From Rotaria socialis (taxonomy: Eukaryota; Rotifera; Eurotatoria; Philodinida; Philodinidae), in contig CAJNYU010003365.1 of the NCBI GenBank assembly GCA_905331475.1, positions 124,001 to 188,000 on the forward strand: a stretch of DNA of 64,000 nt. Reading direction: 5' to 3'. The position numbers and the translations under genes are program-made. Below the pieces are notes generated by a model. The model saw only the letters and a program-made list of their open reading frames with translations. It was not told the DNA's origin and searched no databases. This document shows, in pieces, positions 1 through 14,084 of this stretch (position 1 is the first letter of the stretch; every line of letters begins with the position of its first letter).

Positions 1-3000
1 ATCCTTATCTAGAAATTATATTTTCGATGCTACATTGGTGTAATTCAATTAAAAGATTTTTAAAAAGTGATCGATATACTAAGTTGTCTACACATTATCC
101 TTCTTCCACATCCACTCTTAGAGAAGAAGATCCACTACAATACACATTCACATTACTATATTGTACAGATAAACTAATGCTTAAAACATGACATTTATAG
201 AGGAAAATGTCAACTGTATTTAAAACATGTAGCAACTACATATAGTCAAGAGTATCAGCTACCAGAACATAGCCTTAGCAATGATGAATCCGATTGTATT
301 GAACATTACTAAATAATAAGAGTCACTCTGGTAATTCGATTATTTAATAGTACTGATCAACTGATGTATGTTCAGTATCATGAAACGCATGTTACAAATA
401 TATAGTAGATAGAAAAATTCTTCCCACAAAATTTATTTTTAAAAGTCAGAATGAAATATAGGAACTGAAAACGTCTCTCACAAGTCGCATAATCTTTGAA
501 ATTGATAGACAATGCAGATTCAATGATTAAACTGGAGAATACTAAAACCGAAAATCGGAGTGAAGCAGTCAAGAAATGTCCGAATGTATTGCCAGCAGAA
601 AGTCAAATTATCTTTACAATTGATCACCTTCATTTTTGAAATATTGACCATTTCGAAAGTGTTATTTTACTATTAGCTTCTGATGACTACTTGTGAACAA
701 AATGATTATATTCGCCCAAGAAGATTAATCCATCGGCAACCATATCAAAAATAAAAATGTTGACAAACAATAAAACCCGTTAGTTTGTTATTAAATAAAC
801 AGTATTCAACAATACCGTGATATTAAGAAATCGTATGGTGTATATTTGTCTATTAAGTGAGAGAAAGAGTTGCTAAGACTGTTTGTGTAGTAAATAAATA
901 TTCTTTCGATAACTGCACTACCCTTAATAAAAAACGACCTTTATTATACAATTACGATTGATATGTGTTTGAGTATGGATTACTCTTCGAGATTTATGCG
1001 CATTTTTTAATCTGTTTTTATATTACAAAGGATACGAACTGTTATTCTGTAGTCAAGACATTGTAGATTAACCGATACGACGTGTTATTATGTAGTATTC
1101 TTATCAAATGTTTATCTGTTGGCAACTATTAACAGATAACATAATCGTGATAAGAATCTTCAAATGAATTAGAACCAACTTCATAGAATAGAAAGAGGAG
1201 TATTTCTCATCATCCTCTATAGAGTAGCTGTAAGAGTACAGAAGAACAGGCGTTGAAATACCATCACCAACATAATCACTCTTGCTAAAATTTCAAAACA
1301 AATTCTATTTGACGTCTTCTCGAAAGTTCTCTTCATCCGACATCAAGATGTGTTCGGTTACTAATTTTAATAGGGAAACTACTGACTGACTTAAACAGTT
1401 ACGGTTTAGAGAATATCATGTGATCCTGTCTTTTTTTAGCCTAAGCTTTTGTGACAAATAATTAAAGAAACTGATGAGTTTTCAAAATGATAGAGCGTTT
1501 CAACGATTTAAGATACATTCGATTCAATGTGGTAAATATGTAAGAAAAATATTCGAAAACACATTTAGACAAGAGAACTGAGGATAAGTACTTTGAGAAT
1601 TTTCTTGAGATACTTTAAATATGTCTTCCGTAAGTAATCAAAGAACTTTGATAATAGAGTAATTGTTCCTTGTCATGATCGACTACAATAGATATTTTGG
1701 CACTATTGCGTTCTATTATCTAAGAAGATATATTAACCAAGATCGGCATTGATATAATAATCAGATATTATTTAGAAATAATACTAATATTTAATTTTTA
1801 TTTTGCTAACCCAACAGATAAAGTATCAAATTAATTGTCGCTAGTGTTCATACAAGAATTGATGTTAAAATGATTCAACTGAGAAATGACCTCTTCCTCT
1901 GAAAAACTCAAAGTATAGTAAATAATAATATAAAGTACTTAATTCTTTATTATTACTATTAGTATGGAACAACCAACTACGCTTGACAAAATCTATAACA
2001 CTATATCAGTATTATCTACCTGATGAAAGAGATTCATAAATGAGCTGATAAGTAAGAAATCTCAGATTTCTGGTGACTCAAAAATATTTATGATTGATAC
2101 AATACAAAGAGATTGGCTTATTTTGACTATTTACTGTGTTATTATATTGAAGTAACTCTTTTCTATGAGTATAGTCTCATTTTACGAGAAATTTTATAAG
2201 CAAAAATAGTTTTAATATAAAAACTGCATCTATCTACTTCTACGTTATATTTTATTTTCTCATGCAGACAATTTGAGAACTTGAGTGAAACAATATACAT
2301 ACATATTGAAAAATAACCTGTGAACATTTAATGCTACCTCATCATTAAAAACTTCAGTCGGTTTAAATAGAAATGAAGTTAGTATAAGTGCAAACAATTA
2401 GTGTTTGATTATTTTCTTTTAGGCTCGTACTTGAATAGAATTTTCGTCAGTAAATTGTATTCTAGTATTGATACTAAATTTAACCTGATATTTAACTGTG
2501 ATATCACTAGTTTTTTATTGTTGGTATCCTGACAATTATATTAACTGTTATGTTGGTCAAAGTTTGCATTAATGTTATGAAATTCTTTGGTTTTTCGTAC
2601 TTAAGTAACTAACTATTACGTTTCTATAGAGTGATCATAGATATTGTTAAATACAAGGGATATTAATAGTGAATCCGGTACATAATAATTCTGATTTATC
2701 TACAATAAATAATTGATGTTTTGCATGCTTGACTTCTGAGCTGTAACATCAGACTTCTTTCAACTAATCAATCACCAAGTTTCATTGTTTATTCAATAGT
2801 TTTGTAAATCGGCATCAACTATTGAGACCTAGCGAACAGTAACACAAAAGCAATTCCTTTAATTTTTCACTACGTAGTATACAATCATTTTTCGAATAAC
2901 AATTTATTTTAATATAATCTTCTGAAAGCGGTTCGTGCATGTAGAAAAAAAAATTATATAGGCTAGATTTTATGAAAATAGATTCGAAATGTGTCATTAT

Positions 3001-5039
3001 GGTACTACTAACCTAAGATTTAAAAGGAACTATGCATCATCAAGTGCTAAACGTATTGTTGACTCGATTACCTGCAAGATTTCTCTTTGAAAATTCCAAA
3101 AGGTATCTTAGAAAAAAAGGAGCCTTGTGATATTTCAACAAAACATTCTTTTTTTCTTTAAAGTCTTAAGAAACTAAATCTAACGAAGATGCAGAACTAA
3201 GAATTTTTAATGAAGCGAGACTGACACGACTAGAATCTTAACAGATTTTTGTTGTTTTTTTCCATTTAGATTTCGATGTTCTCACTGTTTAAAATATCTC
3301 TTAGGGAGCCTTCGTTATAGAAATATTGATAAAATCGTTTATTCGTTCTCTTATGATGAATAAAAAGAAAGAATTGACAGACTATGTAATTTGATAGATA
3401 TAGTTACAATGTGTCTGTTTCCAAAAGAAATGATTCTTTTTTTGCATTCGTCTCAAACGTGTACAAAATGAACCAGATATATTTTCTTAAATAAATAGTA
3501 GATCCTATTTGAATTTATCTGCATCAATAGTAAAGTATTAATTTAAAAAAAAAGAAACATCTTAATCCTAGTTAAATTTGGAAGCATGAATTCGTTAGAT
3601 TTTCATCATTTTTTTCTCAACCTAAAGAAGTTTCAGAACAAAAATTGAGTTTTTTTCTTCTCTAGAAGCAATGCTTTCTCCAATTCTACTTTCATTATTA
3701 AATAATCACAATGATTTAAGCACATATTTTTACTTTTCTATCTTATCCTAAGGAGACTTACTAGTAGCAACTACTTAAAATATTTCTCTTGGAAAAATAA
3801 ATCCTATTTCTTTTTGAATTGAAATATAACTACGAGAATAGTCTACAATAGATATAAACATAACTCCCTGTCATTCATTTCCATTTGAAATGCACGACAT
3901 TATGTAGAATAAAGCATAGATTTATTAATCGGTTAAAGTATTTCACCTTTGAAGTCGATTATTTACTTGCGTACACATCTAACAATCATACAGAGATGAA
4001 AATTACTTTATAAATAAATAATATATATTATCCATGATTTGAATTTTTATGAAAATTGTAGTCACATGAATTGCTATAGAACAATCGTTGTTAATTTAGT
4101 TATTTTAATAGTTTAAAGAACCAATCTGATGATGTAGCAATAAAATCTTGTTGTTCATTCTTATGATAGTTTTCAATAAATCAAAACAAAAAAACTTGTA
4201 AAACTAATGAATATTATTAGCTTCATTTTGTTGCGTTATAGATCTACATGAGCATATTCCACGTGTACAGCATTGCAAATATTGAGAGTGTAAGGTCATT
4301 GTTATTTTCTATTTGTGCATTTCCGAGGATTCATTGAACTAGTTTTCGGTCAAATTAAGCATATATATTTCAATGTTTTCTCCCTCTACTTATCCAAATA
4401 GAGGAGCGAAGAAAATAGTTTCGTGAAACTATATCAATAAAAATGCTCAAAACTTCATTGTTTTCTCTTGAAAGAAAATTTCATAAGCAGCAAGGTCTTA
4501 TTACGCATCTGTCTAGGTGAGTTGTCATAAGATCAATGAAATTTTTAATGAAAAGTCACATTTTTCAAGACAATAATCAACAGAAATCTTTGCCCATCGT
4601 TAGAATAAAGAGGAGAAATTCGAATGATTTTTTTCAATACTTACAAAATAAAACAATAGATAGATCTATTGAGTATTGATGAATAAAGAAAATAGAAAAA
4701 AATAAAGTAGAGAGTTTCCGTTATGTCTCTCTTTTCTTTATTCTTTCTTTCATGGGTGTTTGACGTTGCCAAATGTGCCTCGTTTCCTCTATCTATACCC
4801 GCATCAACAGAGAGTATGTCGTCAGTTCATATTTTTCTCGTTTTCCCCTTATTATCCGGCAATGCGAATCTCTATTTTCATCAGCTGTTTTTGTTTTTTT
4901 TCGAATATATTTCTATCGCAAGAAAACAATATACCGTAACTATGGTAGTTTCTGAAAGACGCATGGATTGCTCATTGAATAAATTTTCATTCTAAAATAA
5001 AAATAATTCTTTTCTTTGTTTTGTTTTCTTCATAGATCA
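1..5039. other. AT-rich intergenic region, no gene seen
   Basis: About 5 kb of AT-rich sequence with no open frame that looks like a protein and no tRNA. The longest frame just before the GPCR (4723-4995) has low-complexity hydrophobic composition and no family resemblance. A possible splice acceptor (TTCATAG) ends at 5035, immediately before the GPCR start, so an untranslated first exon may lie here. Confidence 0.6.
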
Positions 5040-6041
5040 ATGTTTTCCTCAAATTCGACTGTACTTATTGCTATATGGAATAATGCATCTTCAAAAATCA
5101 ATTGTTATTTTTCTATTTTTTTATTTATATTTGGAATTATTGGTAACGTATTAAATGCACTTGTTTTATCTCGAAGTTCACTTCATTCCAATTCATGTGC
5201 ATGGCTATTTCTGATTTCATCAATATTTAATATTATTTCGATTCTATCTGGTCTTGCAACAAGAATATTATCTGGCTGGATGATTCTTCTTACTGATCGT
5301 ATTGAATGGTTGTGTAAACTTCGAGTTTTTACACTATTAACTTCTCGCACCATAGCATCATGGCTCATTGTTTTAGCTACGTTAGATCGTTGGTTATTAT
5401 CTTGCAAAGAAGTTCACTATCGACGTAAAAGCAAATTGAAAAATGCCAAACGTGGAATGTTATTGATTTTTGTTATGTCAAGTCTTTTGTATTCACCTAT
5501 TTTTCATTGTTATCAAGCAAATCTAAATAATGCACCATTGAAATGTTATAGCAAAACTATCAATTGTCGAATATTTGCTGATCAAGTATATACATTTATC
5601 ACAATATTAATTCCATTAACTTTAATGATGATCTTCGGATTTTTAACATTATCAAACATACGCAAAATGCATCGACGCGCACAAATGTTACTTTTACCAA
5701 GATCAAGTCAAACAACAATTAGTACTGAACATCAACATAGATTAAGATCAATAGATCGCCATTTACTTATAATGCTTCTTACATAGATTAGCTTTTTAAT
5801 TTTGTTTACATCACCACAAGTAATAGAAATGATTTATTTAACAATAACAATTAATTACTCAAAAACACCATCCCAGAAAAGACTAGAAAATTCAATATTT
5901 ACATTTGTTCTCTTATTAACCTATTTAGCAAGTGGTATGCCATTTTATATTTATACACTGAGCGGTGGTCGAGTATTTCGACAAGCATTTTTTAAAATTA
6001 TGAGACATAAGATTCAACAAATGGTGAATCGTCAAAAATAG
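5040..6041 (+). pseudogene. Rhodopsin-like orphan GPCR with one internal stop
   Basis: This is a class A seven-transmembrane receptor frame of 334 codons. The start at 5040 follows a splice-acceptor-like TTCATAG and opens a short N-terminus with N-glycosylation sites (NST, NAS). TM1 has the GN pair (GIIGNVLNALV). TM3 ends in DRW, a variant of DRY. TM5 and TM6 are separated by a basic loop. TM7 ends in a degenerate NPxxY region (GMPFYIYTLSGG), followed by a basic helix 8. The ligand cannot be told; the layout resembles the peptide-receptor-like orphan GPCRs that are expanded in rotifers. A single TAG at 5784-5786 (codon 249) falls in TM6. The frame continues cleanly on both sides, so it is either a recent pseudogene or a sequence or allele error. 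A 16-base intron cannot explain it. Confidence 0.75.
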
Positions 6042-9000
6042 GATATTTTATTTGTCGAAATATGGCAAAACAAAAACTTGCAAACAATCAATTGATTTTT
6101 CTTTTCAATGAACTATGAGATAAGCAATGTTCAAACATGATGACTTCTACCTATTCTATTGGTGAATCAACAATTCTTATTATGTTTGTTGGCAGTAAAA
6201 TTTAATTTAAAGATAGTATTTCTATTTTTTGTATATTGACAGTATCGGATTTCAATGATTTCATTCAAATTGAGTACTTTTAATCAGAAGTGTTATTTCT
6301 ATTTCAAATTAAATATAATTGATGTACTTCGAAAACGATAGCACAGGCTTTCATATTTCAATTTAATTATCTCGTATCGAGAAATGCGTCAACAATATTT
6401 GATTAGAGATGTGTCATGCAACATAATCTCTTACGCTATATGAGAGAGAAGGGTAAACTTTCCTTATTCTTCAATTGCATTAAGAATTTGTTTTTGAAGA
6501 ACGAATGCATGCAATGAATTGATGACTCAGAAAAAATAGTTTTGAACAATTTGAAAAAACAGACTAATAGAATATGCAAAAAAACATTTAATATTAATCT
6601 TTTATCAAAATTCATACGAAAAACTAAGTAAGTGGAATTCAATTTAAATAGTATTATATTATTAAAAGCGAAGATTAAATAGCCATCCAGGCATGTTGAC
6701 CCGAAATAGTAAAGCTTCTTCTAGAGAAAAAACGTCCTATTGGTACACATTAATATTATTCAAATAGGATATTTTTCTTTGTTCCGCTGTTGTTACATTT
6801 ATTTTATCCGATTTACTACATATATTTGTCCAGTAACAAAAAATAATCATCTGCACCAATATCTTCTTTTTACTTTAACAGAATATCTTTTCTTGGATCA
6901 AAAACACATCGAATATTATACGTTTTAATCACAAATTCTAATGAAGTAACTTGTTACTCCTTGAAAGATCATTTGTTTTCCTTGTTAATTATCGATCGGT
7001 ACGATCAAAAAAAGATTCTTTTCGGTCTTGCAGTTGAAGAAAGACGAACGACTAGACATTTTTTTTCTTCTTTATTAAATCAATATGTGGGTGATGGTTG
7101 CTGTTTTGTGATTTCCCATAATAAACATTAAAGCTTTAATACAATCATGCAAACAAGATAATTTAATATTCAAACAGGCGAAAACTGAAACGCTACCAAA
7201 ACAAGTTATTATTTTCAATATTTTCGTACTTTATGTTTATTTTTTTAAACTAGTAGAATCAATACTTAATATATTTCATATCATCAGTATAACATCAATC
7301 TAGTTTGTTTTCTACTTGGTTTGCTTAAAATTTCATGGAAGATTCACTCAATCTTGGTGATATGACATCTTTAATGGTCTTCTCTATGATAATCTTTAAT
7401 TCATTGATGGTATGCATTAATATCGAGAGATGACGGATCAGTTTTCGAATAACTTTGATATAGTATCTTCATATTAAAAGCTTTCTCGTATAGAAAAATA
7501 AAAAGATTTATTAACTTGTTATAAAGCTATTTGCTAAACAAATATGTTTTATAACTAAAAATAGTCATTGTAGCTACTAAACACTTGATAAGAGTCCAAT
7601 AAGAATGTCGATATTTTCAGCATACTTTTTATTTTTCTCTTGAAAATGATTTTTCATCTACTCCCTTGCTTCCGATTAACATCATTGGTTTTACCAAAGA
7701 AAACGAGCGAGCTTCATCACAAGGGATTCTTTCTGAAAAATAACAAATCAAATTACTTTTATTTATTTGCCGGTAATGTACCGAATTCGTGAACTCCCCC
7801 ATTAGAAACATATTCACTATGTTCCAACTTTTCAACAGCATATATTTTAGTTATTCACAAACTTTATTTTGCCGATTCTCTTAGATTTTGAGATGACGTA
7901 TTGCTTGATTTGTAATCACTTTATTTGAAGAACAGTCAAGAATGATAGTAAACCTTGAAGGCACTAAAAGTAGAATCAAATAGAAGCCGCAAAGAAGGGA
8001 TAACGTGTATGACAATATAAATAACAAATACAATGTGTTGTTGCTCTTTTTAATGAAAAAGCAAACATCGATAGGCGAACATTAAAAATATCGGAGAGCG
8101 ATTAGAGAAAGAAAAAGTATAAAATAATCTGAACAACTCTGCGGGATGTAACCAATCAAGGTAAATTCATCAAAAACACATTCCATAAAAAAGGAAAAAA
8201 CATACATCGGAAAGAAAATTCCACTCTTAAAATGTAAGCTTTCTTTATCCTGTAGCAATATTCATCACTTTTGGTTGCAGGATTCTTTTTTTCTTTTTCA
8301 TCAATATTCTACAAGAAAAGATTTGTAAACAAAATAAAAATAGTTTTCATTTATTCATTTCATTAAAGCAATTTTCAAAAAGAATGATTATATTTAAGTG
8401 TGCATCAAAACTATAGCTGATCTAGGGTAAGGAATAGCTCTTCTCTTCGCAAACATTTATACTAAGTATTGATTATTTCCTTTTTTATTATATCATTTAT
8501 TTATATATATATTTTTGGTTTTCTTTTGAAGCGAGCAAATATTATAGCCAATGACCCAGGTTTAGTCGAGAAATGCATCATATGAATTATCATCACTAAA
8601 AATAGATTTTCTATTTGATATTTTGTGCCTGAGTCAATATACACTCGAAGAAAGTGATCGATAGAAACATGAGAATATTGATCAAAAGAACGTATTACTT
8701 TTTAAGTCAAAAGAACTAGTTATGTTTTCATGGAAACATAATGACTAGTAATACTGGGAAAATTCTGACTTGAACAGTATTTAACTCCGTTATGAAGTGA
8801 TAAGAATTTCAAAATCTTATGATAGAAATCATGGTAAGATCTTCCACGACTGTTCAAAAAGAAGAGTGTTTCATTGTTGGAACAATGTGGATTCATTTCT
8901 TCCTTTTTTTATGCATTTCATAGTTACATCTGAGAAGATTTCAATAAAGTAAGAAAGAAGAAAAATAAAGGATCTATTAGTACTGCGTAGTATAGTATAA

Positions 9001-11396
9001 ATTAGGATTTTGTAACTGAAGAAAATCCAGGCATGTGGATTATATTTCAAAACAGGATTCACGGAAATCTATTGTTGTTTACTATTCTGGAGTCAAAAAG
9101 GTTATCCAGATCTAATCAGCTATTGTCGAGATAGAAAATCTATCGGGATAAAAATCCCAATCCGTGCCTCTACTCAAAATGCGATACTTTTAATCGGAAT
9201 GTTTGTAAATCGAAAGAGTAAAATAATATACAAAAATTAATGAACAATGTAAGTATAACGAATATCCGTATATTTCATCCATTAGTGAATCATAGCTTCT
9301 ATCGATATCTTATGAAATACTATTGGTGATAGTGTTTCATTCCCTAAGTAATTCAAAGTATGAAGATCGTGATTTTTTGAAGGCCATCTCTGATTACAAA
9401 ATGAGACGCATGATATTTTCTACACATCATCTTAAAGATTATTCAGGTGTATATAGTGTAGTGTTAGTTTCTTTCTGTATGAAATACTTGCCCAAAAACT
9501 ATTGAGCTACAGGTTGAATAGGTAGACGAAAAATATTAATATAGTTTTCATTTTAAAAAGAAGAGGTGAATCATTAAAAAAAACTTTTATTGTATCTCGT
9601 AGAACTGTTTATATTGTATCTTGTGGTATAATTTAATCTTAAAATATCTTTGTAAATCATACAAAAAGAAATACCAATATTCGCGCTTTATTATGGATCA
9701 TTCATCGTAAAGTGCATTTTTCCGAGAATATTTTCTTTTGACAAGCAAATATTCAAACTTTAAAGATAATCAATATTTAATAATTAATTGTTCACTTGTA
9801 TATCATTTGTAGCTTTATTAATTGATATCTTAATTAAATACTGAGAAAATACCTTACATATTGATCATTTTTTTGTGTATCTTATTATTTATGATAGATC
9901 ATTTCATTGTGATTGGAATTTTTTTGTTTAATAATAAAATAAATATCATCGGTAGATTTACGACAATTTGTATTTTAACACATTGCTTTCTATAAGCAGT
10001 TTACGATCATATTGTTGTAAACTAATTCTGTTTTCAAAATTTGATGATACAGTTTATCTGTCTGTTGATCTGTCATTTTAGATGAGAGTCGATCTAATAG
10101 TATAACTATACAGTATGTTTGAGTTTTGTAAAAAAAAATAAAAATAGTGCATTACAAACAATTAAGATATGTGTAACACAATTTAATTCAAATTTTAAAT
10201 ACAGACAGAAAAGAATTAATATCAATGATTTATAGAGACTTTTAAAGTACTTGAATCACAACATGAAACATCTGTATGACTGTAGTATGATAGACAAACT
10301 CATAATTAACTGAATTATACATTTTGGCATTACTTTTCCTTTAATCTATTCATGAATATGTTTTGTTGGCTTTACAGATTTTGTCATTATTTTATACTGA
10401 AAAAACAAATTATCTATTTAAAAATACGGCCTACAACAGTGTAAGATTCATCTTCGTATATTTTCGAGAAGTCTTTTTCTTCTCTCATTAGTGTACGATG
10501 TAATCGGAATTTTTTACTTGAAATCTTTTTACAGCATAGACTAGCGAAATGTATTGGTAATTGACTTGAAATATAGCATATTGAATTTTACTTTCCCAAA
10601 ACTTTATAAAATGTTCTCTACAATATACTTGGGCGCTTTTATCGTTAATATTCACCGAGAGATACTAGCTCAAAAATAAATGGTCTATTTAAGTTCTTAA
10701 ATATTTGAAATCGAATTATTTTCGTATAAATACCTGAGTAGGGAATATGTGTACTTCTATTACTCTATTTCAGTGCAATTCATCGTTTTGATGAAATAAT
10801 AAAAATCCATTGATAAAAAAAAAGAATACTATTGCAATTGAAGGACACCTATTTTGTATATTCAATAAATAACAGAAGCAGTCGATTAGGACATTGCTTG
10901 CTAAGCGTTGTGTCTAACTATGGATTCATATATTCCGATTATTGAAAATTATTTAAAACTATTTAACAAATATTTAGAAAATAGAAATTCTTTGAATTAT
11001 AGATATTTATAATTATGGTTGACTGTCTTTCAAAATTGATTGCGTCGGGTCAAGTTCTTCTTTCATATATATATAATTATATGTTATATAGTCGACAGAA
11101 AAACCGTATATTTAGAATGTAGTTTTTAACATAATCGAATATTTCTCTCGACATAAAATAAAACATTTATCAAAGTAAATATGCGTGTATTTTGTTTATT
11201 CTTTGAAAATTAAAATCATTACTTTAAGAAAAAAATTAAATGCTCATAAAATTAGTCTGATTACAAAGTATTCAATTTAATATAGAAATAAATGAAATAC
11301 AATTTTTCTCATTTCTATTTAAATCATCGTAAAATTGGCGCATATACATTAGTTTTTCATCGATGTTGTTTTTTTCTTGGCATAAAAAAATAACAG
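6042..11396. other. AT-rich intergenic region, no gene seen
   Basis: About 5.3 kb between the GPCR and the J-domain gene. I see only short frames without family resemblance, homopolymer runs and simple AT-rich stretches. No tRNA or repeat with clear ends was found. Confidence 0.55.
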
Positions 11397-12772
11397 ATGT
11401 TACTTTTCCGATATCTTGTTTTACTATTGATCCCGATCTACACTTCAACTAATCCTTGTAATCAGAACGAATTTTTTATGAATAAAAAATTACATCAAAG
11501 AATTAAACGATTATTCAATCGTAGATCATCGAAATTCCGAGTTGATAGTGATACCATACCGAAAAGTAATCAACGATATGATAATTTATTCTTGCTAAGT
11601 AATGATGGGAAAAAATCAAAACTTGGAACTAAAATTAAATATATTCAACAAGATCTAGCTGAAATAAAACGTATACTTTCGAAAAAAGAACATGATTATT
11701 ATGGTATACTGAACATTGACAAAGACGCAACACAGGATAAAATTGTTACTGCTCATAGAAAATTAACTTTGCTTGTGCATCCTGATAAAATCAATGTGCC
11801 TGATGCTACAGAAGCAACACAACGACTGAATAAAGCTCGTATCGTACTGCTGAAAACAATTGAAATTCAACATCAAGGTATTGATCAGTTATATTATTCA
11901 TATTATGGTCCTTTAAATTTCAATCGATACATTTATTCAATCGAGTTATACACTTGTTTTCCTAAGGTAATCGAAGAATAGATTTGAAACTTGCAACCCC
12001 ATACCGATCATGGCATGTGCTATTCATATTGAATGAATAGTGCTTCACTATAACATGTGAACTACTTCCGTTTCGCGTAGTTAGAAGAAGAAGAAGAAGA
12101 AGAAGAAGAAGAAAAAAGAGTATCTCAAAATAAATAAATAGAATAAGACGATGTTCTCGCCTGATGAGCAAGACCAACTAGATGCTATTTTACATTTTAA
12201 TCCAAAATATTTCTTTTTTCTTTTGTTAAATTACTTATGATGCTAGTTTGATGACTGCATCTTTGACTGTTTAGGTCGTTATCAACAAGCAACAGAACCA
12301 GTCACAAATGTATCTTTCACAATAAGCAACAAGAAGCATGGCGAAGTATCAAATATTATTGATAAGACATCAACTAAGATTTCAGTACTCCCGTAGATAG
12401 ACACAAATGTCAATTTTAATACTCATTATAGAAAATTTTGCTGTTTTTAGCCAGTTAGAATACTCAACAAAAGAAAAACAAAGTCTCAAAATCAACATCC
12501 AAGATGATAAATCTCATTATTTTCTGTTTGCTTTTATTTTATTAATAATTGGCATCATTATTTGCATCATATATTGGAAAAAGCGACAACGTCGTATACA
12601 ATCTTTTAGTTTTGAAAATGGCTCAAAAAAGTCAAAGATTTCTCCAACTTATGATAGTCCTGATTCGGATGATGATGATACTATAAACATGCATGATACA
12701 ACAGAAGTATCAATCATTAAGGATGAAGCAGCGACCAATTTAGTTACAAAAACTCGATACTCAAAACGATGA
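11397..12772 (+). CDS. J-domain protein with signal peptide and one membrane segment
   Basis: Three exons join in phase: 11397-11877, 12275-12392 and 12451-12772. The introns are 11878-12274 (GTATTG...TTTAG) and 12393-12450 (GTAGAT...TTTAG, 58 bases). The product is 306 residues. Residues 1-17 are a hydrophobic signal peptide. A J domain follows at about 99-155 with the HPD motif at 128-130, the site that stimulates Hsp70 ATPase. One membrane span lies at about 223-243, followed by a basic stretch (KKRQRRIQ) and an acidic tail (DSDDDD). The signal peptide puts the J domain in the ER lumen or on the extracytoplasmic side, where it would partner BiP, with the acidic tail in the cytosol. This is a DNAJC-type co-chaperone; I cannot assign a particular DNAJC number. 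The first intron contains an AGA microsatellite. Confidence 0.8.
12083..12113. repeat. (AGA)n microsatellite in an intron
   Basis: About ten AGA units lie inside the first intron of the J-domain gene. It is a simple repeat with no sign of function. Confidence 0.9.
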
Positions 12773-13359
12773 TTTGTTTTCTCTAGTGTTTCGAATAAAC
12801 TATTCAAGAACTTCTTGACAAGAATTAAGATCTAATTGTTGTTTCCTTTTTTTTCTTTGTATATATTTTAAATGATTCATCGTAAATCTTGCATTTTAAT
12901 CTCGCTGTATTTTATTCTTGAAGAATAATGAGAATTCATCAGGCTTTTTCTTTCTATTATTTCATATGTAAACTTCATACAGGTACATGTCTTTCTCAAG
13001 GCAAGGTTTATGTGGTGAGATAAATTATATTACTCTGCATTGTATCAATGATCAATCAATATGTATTTATCTGAAATATCTAATATATATCAACGTATGT
13101 TTTTCATTTTTTGTGATTTCTTTAAAACAAAAATTATTTTGTCCAGACAAATACTAGTGTAAAAGAATATTTTGTCGATTCAGCGTATTTATTTATATAT
13201 AAAAAAATTAAAAATGTTTTCTCTAATTGAATATTTCAACATGATAAACGTAAAACATGATACTAGCTGATATAAGCCTATAAACACGTTTGCGATCACA
13301 GAAAAAAATCCTCATCATATGTCATCAAAAGAGTGTTTACTTACACTAATGGTGATAAC

Positions 13360-13700
13360 AACTAGAGGTGTCAGCCGTACGGCTGAGCCACCGCAGCAGC
13401 CGATTTTTCAATAATATCAGCCGCCGCAGCCACCAAATTAGTAGTAATTTTAAGAATTTTGGGGGAGCCGCCGCTGCGAAAAAACAAGTTTAGCCGTTGC
13501 GCCGCTGCAAGAGATAAAAATTTTTGATAGCGTTATTTACCGCCGCTGACATCAATACATACGCGATCGAATCGAACATTTTTCTTTTAATTTTCGTCAG
13601 TGAATTTTTAACTGAGCCGCCGCCGCCGCCGCTGTGAAAAAGATTTTAAGAATTTGTAGCAGCCGCCGCTGAAGACATTACTCATTCAAATAACGAGCCG
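13360..13700. repeat. GC-rich iterated-word block (GCCGCCGC/AGCCG)
   Basis: About 340 bases are packed with degenerate copies of AGCCGCCGC and GCAGCC in otherwise AT-rich DNA. The left side begins near TAGAGGTGTCAGCCG, with the palindrome AGCCGTACGGCT at 13373-13384. No clean right end or target duplication was found. No reading frame runs through it. By analogy with the neighbouring elements it may be a MITE with iterated subterminal words, but this is inference. Confidence 0.5.
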
Positions 13701-13861
13701 CTGGAAATCTTCAAAAATTGAAACATTGGAATGTTATTACACACTTTATTCCAATGGGATCATATAAATAATAAATCGGAAAATAAAAATAAACGTTTTG
13801 AATGCAATCTCTTTATGTACTAATTTTAATTAGAGTCGAGTAAGAAAAACAAACATCATAG

Positions 13862-14084
13862 TTGTTAGGGTTTCTCTCTCCCTTCTTTTCTCCTATCGAT
13901 ATAGATATATGTGCTGATGATCTATATGCACGAACTTTATTATTATGTAAACCAAAACATTACATAATATAGATGTATATAGAACGCAAGAAAATAGAGT
14001 ACCAATAAAGATGAAAAGAGATGAAAGAAGATAGAGGATTACATGAAATAGGGATGATGTCAGCTTGCGACATCACCCTAACAA
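13862..14084. mobile_element. Candidate 223-base MITE with 10-base terminal inverted repeats
   Basis: The ends are perfect inverted repeats, TTGTTAGGGT at 13862-13871 and ACCCTAACAA at 14075-14084. They are flanked on both sides by TAG (13859-13861 and 14085-14087), a possible 3-base target duplication. The inside is AT-rich with no coding capacity and has a short hairpin near the right end (GATGTC...GACATC). Superfamily is uncertain; a 3-base duplication would fit Harbinger- or CACTA-like transposons. Confidence 0.5.

Noticed and set aside
4723-4995. 90-codon hydrophobic frame before the GPCR
   Set aside because: Low-complexity composition, no family resemblance and an overlapping alternative frame; a leader region is more likely.
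12407-12450. Separate small gene starting at 12407
   Set aside because: This ATG lies inside the 58-base intron; splicing joins the membrane segment in phase to the J-domain exons.
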